DNA from: Blasia pusilla
Lineage: Eukaryota; Marchantiophyta; Marchantiopsida; Blasiales
DNA: 64,000 nt
NCBI GenBank assembly: GCA_050084515.1
Contig: CM114272.1
Coordinates: 49,476,001 to 49,540,000, forward strand
Direction of reading: 5' to 3'
The notes under the pieces were generated by a model, which was not told the origin of the DNA, did not search any database, and saw only the letters and a program-made list of their open reading frames with translations. Both the position numbers and the translations under genes were made by a program. Of this stretch, positions 56,579 through 64,000 are shown one piece after another (positions within the stretch are counted from its first letter, which is position 1; each line of letters starts with the position of its first letter).

Positions 56579-57342
56579 ACATCTGGATCATCAAGATCTA
56601 ACATCTCCGCCATGTCACGTCAAATAGCTGCAGGTAAATTTGGCTCTCTCCCAAAGAGCAAAAACTATGGTTAAAATGACGCCAAGGATGCCTGCCGACT
56701 AAAGCGATAACCCATAGCCAACCAGGGAAACTCTAGGTCCTATTCCCTCAACTGTCCTCGCTGCAAGCCATACTTGCGCAATCCTCTCTTCACCTGTCTG
56801 TACTACTCTCTCCGCCAACCCATCCGCCTCAAGATGATCTCTGGACGTGGTGCGGTGATCTATGAGCGCCTGATCACACAAGGCGTGACACTCTCCCCTG
56901 AACTCGGTACCCCGGTCAATCAACACCTCCGCCGGTGCACCAAAGTGACTAAGCACACGATCTAGAAATGCATATGTTGTTCCCTTGCTTGCCTTGTCCG
57001 GTAGTGCCACCAACTCTATCCACTTGGAGAAATGCTCCACCATGACCAACACGTACCTGTGATGACGCCCTGTCAATGGCAAAGGTCCCGCAAAGTCTAA
57101 ACTCCACATATAACCTAAACCCAAAATCGGCAAAGGATGTAACTACGAAGTGGGAGCATTGAAGGATGCTCGCACTCTGTTACATACCATACATCAAGCC
57201 ACAAACTACTGTACCCCAGTATGCATGCCGCGCCACCAATACTGAATCGGAGTAAGTTGTAAGTACGCTTCACTCCAAAATATCCCAACTCCTCATGGGC
57301 ATGTTGCACTACACGTGCTCGATGGGAAGGATGAGATACCAC
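56579..57342 (-). pseudogene. Integrase core, element 2
   Basis: RARVVQHAHEELGYFGVKRT (zinc part), LGYMWSLDFAGPLPLTGRHH (first D), EVLIDRGTEFRGECHALCDQ (second D) and DHLEADGLAERVVQ (E). The 56699-57133 frame is open across the whole catalytic triad, so this core is better kept than that of element 1. Confidence 0.82.
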
Positions 57343-57408
57343 TCGTATCCTACCATCTTCCCATACCTGAAAAATGTGAGTCCCCTCCCACTTGAACCTC
57401 CTGGCTCG

Positions 57409-57990
57409 CTATAGGATCTGATCCGGCTCCCTAGCACTCACTGTGCTTGCTATGACGCCAGTGCGCAAGAACTCCACAACCTCTACGTCGTCATGGATAT
57501 CACGACCACCTGTTGCCTCCTCATTGACCTCTGGATCCAAAGACTCATCATCCAACTCCATGACTGGAGTCATCACCTGTGGCTGACCTACCATAGTCAA
57601 CCAACAAAGATAGGAAAATGCATGCCAACCGGGCACCATCTCCTCATCACTCTCTCCTTGCCATCGAGCTCCTGTATCGTCTCTATGACTCGGACATAGG
57701 TTACGACTCAACCCATCTACATCCTGGTTGAGCCGGCCTGGCCTATGAACCACCTCAAACTCATACTCATGTAGTAATAGAGCCCACATGGCAAGCTTTC
57801 CTGTAAGCTTGTCGAACTCCATCAACCACCTCAACAGCTGATGATCAATGATAAGTATGAAAGGGTTGCCGAATAAAAAGCACCTGAAATGTGCCACAAC
57901 TCACACTGCAACCAAGTACTCTCCCTTGTAAGAGCTGTACTTTGCCTCTGCAATGTTGTTTGATCGGCTCGCGTAACCTACAACGAACTC
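57409..57990 (-). pseudogene. RNase H and connection region, element 2
   Basis: MAHFRCFLFGNPFILIIDHQ, LLRWLMEFDKLTGKLAMWAL and VVHRPGRLNQDVDGLSRNLC match the RNase H end and tether of Ty3/gypsy. The early part (D...SNNIAEAKYSSY-like) is broken by stops near 57900. Confidence 0.7.
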
Positions 57991-58205
57991 CCTCTCCTCA
58001 TCATCCCTCTGAGTAAGCACTGCTCCTAGACCCAACATGCTCCAATCCATATGTAAACTAGAATGGGCAACCCCTAACCGGTCTCTGTAAAATGGGTGAG
58101 GACGTCAACCTATCCTTGAGCTCCTAAAATGCTCGCTCCTTATCATCTCCCCACAACCAAACCTGATCAAGTCTCATCAACAAGGTCAAAGACTTTGTGG
58201 TTGCA

Positions 58206-59251
58206 CTAAAACCCTTGACATATCGTCAATAGAAGTTTGCTAGTCCAAGAAATGCTCAGACTCGACTCACATCTGTATGGCGTAGAATTTGCGCAATAGC
58301 CTCCACGAATGCCTAACCCACTCGGGTATATAGCATGTCCTAAGTACTCAATCTGCTCTTGAAAGAATCTGCATTTGCAAGGATGTAACTTCAGTCCATG
58401 TAATTGCAATCTCCAAAACACCTCCTCCAGGTGTCGCTCATGCTCCTCAACCGTGGAATTGAAGATAAGAATATCATCTATATAACATGGTATAATATCG
58501 AAGCCAACCAAAATCCTATCCATCACTCGCTAAAACTCTGCAGGCGCGTTCTCCAACCCAAATGGTAAGAACCGCCACTGATACAAGCAATCTCTCCCGA
58601 ACCGATGTATCCCCCAGAATGTTGTCTTCTCCCTATCCTCCAAACTAATAGGAAGCTAATGATAGCCATCCCGGAGATCTTAAGTACTGAAGATCTTTGC
58701 ATGCCCTACCGTATCAAAGATTTCCTCAGGAGTAGGCAGGGCGTACCCATCTGACCTTGTCTGTCGGTTGATAAGACCGTAATCCCACACATCCGCCTAT
58801 CCGTCCAATTGCTATACATATCCTTCTTTGCTAGCATGACTGTGGCACATGCATACTCCCCATGTGACAACTCCATAAGTCCTGCCTCCAAAAAGTCCTG
58901 ACTGTTGCTCTGAATCAAGGCTCGCTCCATATCAGAATACTTGTAGGGTCGACGAAAGATCGGCATAACACTAACTTACCCAATCCATATCCTGGGACCC
59001 TTCAGCGCACTCAAGTCTCTCATACTGAAGGCAAAACAACTGACATGCCCTCTCAGAAACCTATGAACTCGCCCTTGCTCTCCTCCTATCAACTTGAGAC
59101 CTATCACAGGCTCCCAAGTCTCCATCGTGACCTCACTCGGAGAGGACGCAACCTTCGGATTTGATTGCTTTGTAGCAACTCTAGCCACCTCCACAACAAC
59201 CACTCCACTTTGACCTCCTACACCATGCTCCACATCCAAAAAAATGAACAT
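58206..59251 (-). pseudogene. Reverse transcriptase, element 2 (broken)
   Basis: TWEPVIGLKLIGGEQGRVHR, YKYSDMERALIQSNSQDFLE, LSHGEYACATVMLAKKDMYS and PCYIDDILIFNSTVEEHERH (active site YIDD), then KLHPCKCRFFQEQIEYLGHA. The middle of the palm (58.53-58.70 kb) has several stops. Confidence 0.8.
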
Positions 59252-59399
59252 TTGCTACTCTGGCCATCTTTGCACTCTCTGCTCGAACGACGTCCCACAA
59301 AGTCCACGGGTGCCTATCTCTCCTCGTCTCGCCCCCAGCCAATGCCTAGATAGACCCTGTAGGCAATGGTCCAACTCGTGGACGTGACAACAAGGATGA

Positions 59400-60722
59400 C
59401 ACTTGCATCCATCTTTGCTCAGCCATACCTAGGCTGACTATCCATGTGAGACAGTTGAGGTCCATCGCCTACACCAACACCTGTCTCCGGGATGCCTCAA
59501 TCATACCTTGCACAACCATAGTACCCGTAGCAAACCCCATGGTGCGCTCGCGCTCATCTACCATAGGCTCCTCCAATGCTCGGGTCACCTCATCCCTAAT
59601 CATGCCTGGCCCTCCCTAACGAAAGGCATGGGATGCTGGGAAGCTCACCAACCTAGGTAAGGCTGCCCTCAACTCCCCCACCCTATTGGCCATTGCCAAC
59701 GGTAGTCTATCATCCTGTGTCACCACCTGAGATAGACGCCTTGAGCCCAAAATAGCATCCACTGTTAGATGTGATTCTCTTTGGACTCCATCGTATGCTC
59801 GACTCAGTACCTCTGATGGTATCACGTTCTTCCACCACAATCGTGGACGATGGGCGCGTGATCCAACTCTCGTTACATCTAACAACACAACATGTCCCAA
59901 CCAGGACCTCACCTGATGCACACTCGTCATCACACATGCATGAGTGTCTCCCAACAACGGCATGTTCTCCAAAATATACGCCGGAGAACATATTTGACTC
60001 TCCTGTAGGTGTCGTACTACTCGCAGCATCTCCCAAAGCGCACCAACAGCCGGAGGTCAAGACGCCCTTGCTAGAGATTATTCATTCCCCACTTCCAAGG
60101 GGGCGAAACCCGCGGCTCCGCGATATCGATCCGATTTATGTGAGGCCAGTTCGTATAAAACTATGTTACATAGGAGTGGACTCAAAACACTATCTTGGGG
60201 AGTTCCCGAATGCGAATGGATACTAGGTCCTCGTCAGCCATGAATAGAAAAACAAATCCTTGACCTTGGATCCTGCAATCCAAATTCTCGGCCAGCTGAT
60301 GAATGACCTTGACATGGCCATCCAGCAATCACCAAATGAATGATGCCAACTCTATCCAGATCCCGCATCCCCACCAAAGAGACGTCGGCGGGTAGTGTAT
60401 GCTGATATCCCCGTAGTGTAGATACCGGAAAAAACTCAGGATACCTCTAGACCAATCTCGCTATGTGACGAAATGATACTCACTGCGCGGTCTCATCTCT
60501 CTCCACATAAAGGTACTGATGCACCCGTATGCCCGCCAGCAATACTGCAGCCAATCGGATGCTAATCCCTCCGAAGAGATTTAACATCCTCACACCCTCC
60601 TCTAGAGACTGCCACACAATGGGTGTGGTATCCAGTGGGGTCAACGTCTCCACTCCAAGGGCCCAATCGCCACGTGACTCTCGCTGCGCTGGGATAAAAG
60701 CATGACTCCACGCCTGCCTCAC
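59400..60722 (-). pseudogene. C5 cytosine DNA methyltransferase domain in element 2, split by an insertion
   Basis: Motif I reads GVRMLNLFGGISIRLAA (D to N), QYLYVERDE is motif II, and motif IV is intact as LVIAGWPCQGHSSAGREFG (60.3 kb), with the standard Pro-Cys and a longer readable tail than in element 1. After roughly 190 bp of unrelated sequence (about 60065-60250) the domain resumes with ALWEMLRVVRHLQES, motif VI PAYILENMPLLGD and motif VIII LLDVTRVGSRAHRPRLWWKN, all open to 59616. Motifs IX/X survive as DERERTMGFATG and AMDLNCL near 59.45-59.55 kb. Different residues are damaged than in element 1, so together the copies show a complete catalytic set in their ancestor. Confidence 0.85.
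60065..60250. other. About 190-bp insertion inside the element-2 methyltransferase
   Basis: This sequence has no counterpart in element 1, where motif IV runs straight on to motif VI. It is not LTR or family-A sequence that I recognise. A plus-strand frame through it reads PRLRDIDPIYVRPVRIKLCY. It could be a small unrelated insertion, organellar DNA or a filler from repair. Confidence 0.5.
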
Positions 60723-62138
60723 AAGGTCGTCGGCACTCCTGTGTAGCTCTTGAGTCGTATCTCAAAATGGTGAAGAGGTCTCGCCAACATGGGAAGAGAC
60801 ACCCACCATGGCCCGTCTCTCCGTGGGACTATCCACTATTGGGACATCCTTTGCATGTGCCTTCCCCTCCAACAACTCTCTTGGCCAGCTAACACTACCT
60901 GTGAAAGCTGCCAACGTGGTCATAGACTCGTCTCGTGATCGACCACCTCATCCCGCAAACTGCACGGGTAACTAACTCATCCGGCCGTCACCTGACCACC
61001 ACCCTTGCCAATAAGCAACGGTCTCCTCCTAGAAGTCAAGGATGAATCCTAGGGGATATAACACTATAATCCCCACCAACACATCGTACGACTCAATTGG
61101 TGTCGTAATCGCACGTGTGCGTACCATAGCATTATGTATTGCATGCTCTGGCTAGACTCTGACAACTATCTCATGTCAAGTCATATACTGCATGGGTGAC
61201 ACGCCCCCAATCGAGGTCTGTATTTGGAAGGGACAAGTCTCAATGTTGGCCTTCCGTAACCCCAACGCTAAACACGCCACTTTCTAACATCAAGGACTGC
61301 ATTCTCGAATCAAGTAGGACGCACTACGGTGGTATACTGTCCCCGTTGCACTTACCAAGTGAAATACTCCAGCTCGGTTATCCAGTAACACTACTCCAGG
61401 TGTCACCACTGCTCGCTCTATGGCCGGTCGAGCTCACATATCTACGAACTTCGCCGCCGCCGCATACCATGACTCTATGGGGGAAGTACCGAGCACCGGC
61501 TCTAAGGGCAAGTCCACCACCTCCTCAAATACCTCTAAACAAGAAGCAATCATCTCTCCATGCTCACACAACATGGCAGCCAACCGGAACACCTCAGTTG
61601 GTCCAACTTCCAATGTCGCCAACTCTATGGCGGGAAAATAGCGGAGTCTGGCTCACTTTGGTGGCCACCTCCAACACTATGGTCGACACTCACTCCACTT
61701 GAGCCAGCATAGGAGTTTTCACTCCAACTCCTCATAACATTGAAGTACCTGTAGGCATCGCTGGTCGTCGAGGCACCATTGATGGTGTGTAGTGCCTCCG
61801 ACAATGTGAATGACTGTGGGACCGTGGCCTACCACCCATCGGTCCTCTCCGGTGGATCAATCTCAAATCCACCTCTCGATAGCTCGGTGCCTCTCCCAGC
61901 ACCCCAAGTCACCACTGCAGCCGCCTCAACGTGAGCTACACTACACATAAACCCCATAGTAGCAAGAGTAAGAGGTAGAAGCTGGAGCCACACCAACTGC
62001 TCGCGGCTCCATGCCTTCCCTGAGTTGAATCATCGTCATGGCAGCAATCCTTTGCTCCAACTGATCGATGCGTGAGAGAAGTGTCGGCTTTAGTGCTCTT
62101 GCTCCATCTCCTATGGTTGGTGGTGGTCCTCGGGGGCT
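60723..62138 (-). pseudogene. Protease and gag-linker remnants, element 2
   Basis: TLEVGPTEVFRLAAMLCEHG and MIASCLEVFEEVVDLPLEPV (61.43-61.62 kb) match element-1 positions TPTEVFRLAATLYEGGFG and EVIAEEVMDLPLERM. The retropepsin DSG block lies near 61.3 kb but is degraded. At 62.0 kb the gag coiled-coil linker (LEQRIAAMTMIQLREG) is still visible. Then transposon A3 begins. Confidence 0.55.
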
Positions 62139-62310
62139 GGTATTTTGGCAGGAGAGAGTAAGAGAGGAGAGGAAGAGAGGAAGAGAGGAGAGTTTCTCTT
62201 AAAAAAAAAGGGCCAAATCCGCCTCCTCTCTTCAAAACTTTTGACATATTTGAAATTTTCGTTTGCTTTCAAATTCAGGAAATCTTTAGAAGAGAGTAGG
62301 TAGTGGTCCA
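62139..62310. repeat. Left terminus of family A, copy A3
   Basis: More than 150 bp nearly identical to the A2 start at 25104, with a longer GAGAGGAAGA tract. The clean joint with retrotransposon coding sequence fixes the element edge to within a few bases. Confidence 0.85.
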
Positions 62311-62699
62311 TATTTGGCCCTAAAAAAACCTCCTCTTTCCTAGGGGCGAGAAAAAAGGAGACATCATAAGACCACCCTAAACATTTTTCCATCACTGTCC
62401 ATGTGAAGCTAAGTTTCTTAACATTCCTCAGACGGTCAACAAAAAGCAAAGGTGCCCTTGGTATTTTTTGGAGAGGACCACCCGGATGGGTACCTCTCTT
62501 TGCAGGGATTGTTGCCTGCATCATGGCCTCCCTAAATTGCCCCATAACCAACTTTGCCGGTTATGAATGGTGTCTGCTCAAGACCAACTTTCTGAAATGT
62601 GAAAAATCAGATCCTAAGGCTCGAAAACCGAGAAGTTGCACCCCTCCCAACCTCGTAAGAAAGCTCACCATAAGAAACGAAAGATTTTTAGAAGTGATT

Positions 62700-63860
62700 T
62701 TCTTCCACCCCGCACCACTGACGATCTAACGGGTTGGGAATCCGAAATGGCAATCCGGCGGGTAGTAGGAATCTTGCACATCTTAGACAAGAAAAGAAGC
62801 CTACAATCGGTTGGACGAATGAAGGGAACGAGCCAAAAGTCAAGAAGCCTCGCCACAATGCGCCTGAAGTTGGTCTCACCGGATAGAGTCCGATCACTCA
62901 AGCAAATCAACCTGTCGGAATCCGAGAGGTTGCCGGAAATGGTTAAAAAGTTGCAAGTGGGCAAAAAGCAAAAAGTTGGAATCATACGGGTTGCAGAATT
63001 GTAATTCGAGTAGCTAAAAGAACACAATCCACAAGTCCAAAAACATATTCCACAAAACTTTTACAAACACCATTATGGGTTGAAAAATCTCGTCCCTTAT
63101 TACCTCCGAAGGAACTCGAAATGTACATTGAACCTAGTCTATGATTTCTTCAGCCTCGTCATCTACAAATTTACTCCTAACTCTCCTCGGTGACATACCA
63201 AAGGAATGTCCTGGGATTCAAGTGGCTCCTCCGGCCGGTTGTAGACGGGATCAAAAATGTTGGCGTCGAGAGCCTTGGCCCCCCTAGGTACACCATAACG
63301 GTCCCATGTAACCTGATTTGAGTCCCACCGCCTTCCTCGGCAAGATACCTTGTACGCCCGCAATGTGACACCCATCCAAGATCAATATCTACTCCGCCCC
63401 GGTAATACCACTATGGCAACCGCGGGGTAGAAGGAATCCAACACGCCTCGAGAGAAGAAAAGAAGCCTACGCCGCTTTTACGAGTTGAGGGAAGGTGCCA
63501 AGGGAAGAAGCCCGCGGATCGCTCGATCCGAAAGGGTCGATCAGGCAACTGTCGGAATCAGACAGTTGCCTGGAGGTGGTAAAAAGGGTCCATGGTCAAA
63601 AAGCGAAAAGTTGCAAGGAGGAGAAATCCGACGGGTTGCAGTGGTCATAAAGTGAAAATTGCAAGTAGGAGAAATCCGACGGGTTGCAAAGTAGAAGACC
63701 GTGGAGTACATAGACGATCACATTTGAAAAGACAAAATGATCAGCAAATATTTACAAGCACCACCATCGATCGAAAAAATCTTACGCTTTATATCATCCA
63801 AAAAGCTCAGAATCAGACATTTGATCTATTCTATGAAATCTTTTGCCAAATTATCAAAAA
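62700..63860. repeat. Subterminal duplication with palindromes, A3
   Basis: The segment 62.73-63.17 kb is repeated at 63.41-63.86 kb, as in A2. Palindrome variants include AACCTGTCGGAATCCGAGAG near 62909 and GAGAAATCCGACGGGTTGCA near 63619 and 63670. Confidence 0.7.
63141..63420 (-). pseudogene. Small conserved family-A reading frame (A3)
   Basis: MGVTLRAYKVSCRGRRWDSN, QVTWDRYGVPRGAKAL and IFDPVYNRPEEPLESQDIPL correspond to the A1 and A2 frames. It is the third copy of the GRRWDxNQVTW block. Function unknown. Confidence 0.45.
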
Positions 63861-63915
63861 CTCCCTACTCCAAAGCAGCTGCAGTCAAGCTGGGTCGTTG
63901 AGTTCTTTGAACTCA

Positions 63916-64000
63916 CTCGTCATCGTCCGAGAGCTCTTGCAAAATCACTTTCGGCCTTGCCCTCCCGATTTTGGGAATCGTTGGAAGTGACGATGGAGTC
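63916..64000 (-). pseudogene. C-terminal end of the family-A methyltransferase-like gene (A3), partial
   Basis: The minus strand reads TPSSLPTIPKIGRAK, then VILQELSDDDE and stop, matching A2 at 26904 almost residue for residue. The rest of the gene lies outside the window. Confidence 0.7.

Larger units (their letters stand above)
55268..62138 (-). mobile_element. Ty3/gypsy element 2 with C5 DNA methyltransferase and PHD finger (5' side cut by A3)
   Basis: Same order as element 1: PR remnant (61.2-61.6 kb), DNMT (60.72-59.4), RT (59.2-58.2), RNase H (57.9-57.4), integrase (57.3-56.5), PHD (56.2-56.05), LTR. The protein sequences differ widely from element 1, so the two are separate old insertions. 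Many stops are present. The gag end is cut by the left terminus of transposon copy A3 at 62.14 kb. Confidence 0.82.
62139..64000. mobile_element. DNA transposon family A, copy A3 (continues beyond the window)
   Basis: It begins with GGTATTTTGGCAGGAGAG in the gag linker of element 2 and follows the A2 order closely: terminus, A-run, GGGCCAAATCCGCCTCCTC, subterminal duplication, small conserved frame, palindromes, and from about 63916 the C-terminal tail of the minus-strand gene (ELSDDDE). The window ends inside that gene. Confidence 0.8.

Overview
The window is nuclear DNA of a land plant or a close streptophyte relative. The evidence is a full-length nepenthesin-type secreted aspartic protease, plant-style introns (GTAAGT donors, about 100 bp to about 850 bp), and Ty3/gypsy, LINE and Mutator-like elements. 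I cannot place the species. Only two stretches look like host sequence: an apparent terminal exon at 873-1292 and the aspartic protease at 9224-10585. Nearly everything else is nested, mostly decayed transposable elements.

Layout. 0-2.8 kb: host-like sequence with one terminal exon. 2.8-5.6 kb: a LINE relic (-) with reverse transcriptase and a nuclease-like C-terminus. 5.6-13.2 kb: mostly non-coding, with the protease gene in the middle. 13.25-15.77 kb: the 5' part of a conventional Ty3/gypsy element (+), cut by the end of a large DNA transposon here called family A. Copy A1 covers 15.77-24.6 kb, copy A2 covers 25.1-41.45 kb, and A3 begins at 62.14 kb and runs off the end. A2 contains a nested element with its own transposase (28.2-32.15 kb). 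41.5-44.95 kb: AT-rich, no recognisable gene. 44.96-53.5 kb and 55.27-62.14 kb: two minus-strand copies of an unusual Ty3/gypsy element, with an orphan gag of the same family between them (53.5-54.5 kb).

Main discovery. The two Ty3/gypsy copies encode gag, protease, a C5 cytosine DNA methyltransferase domain (motifs I, IV, VI, VIII, IX and X are all readable), reverse transcriptase, RNase H, integrase, and a C-terminal C4HC3 PHD finger. Retrotransposons carrying captured DNMTs have been reported in dinoflagellates and charophyte algae; I do not know of this exact PR-DNMT-RT-RH-INT-PHD layout. Separately, family A has two divergent genes. One (+) is a Mutator-like transposase ending in a SWIM zinc finger. 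The other (-) is a multi-exon gene whose C-terminus has the motif order of beta-class amino (N4/N6) DNA methyltransferases, with a changed catalytic motif (DLPS or SLPS instead of DPPY). So two unrelated element families in one locus each carry a DNA-methyltransferase-like domain.

Second unexplained signal. Family A is filled with a CpG-rich 27-bp palindrome (arms GCAACCCGTCGGA and TCCGACGGGTTGC around one free base). Dozens of variants lie in clusters spaced about 50-85 bp. The clusters sit in introns of both family-A genes, in the divergent intergenic region and in the subterminal regions, but not in the recognisable coding exons. Several variants change both arms together so that pairing is kept. 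All element genes here carry stops or frameshifts, so these copies look inactive; the domain layout is shared between copies and is therefore ancestral rather than an accident of one copy.
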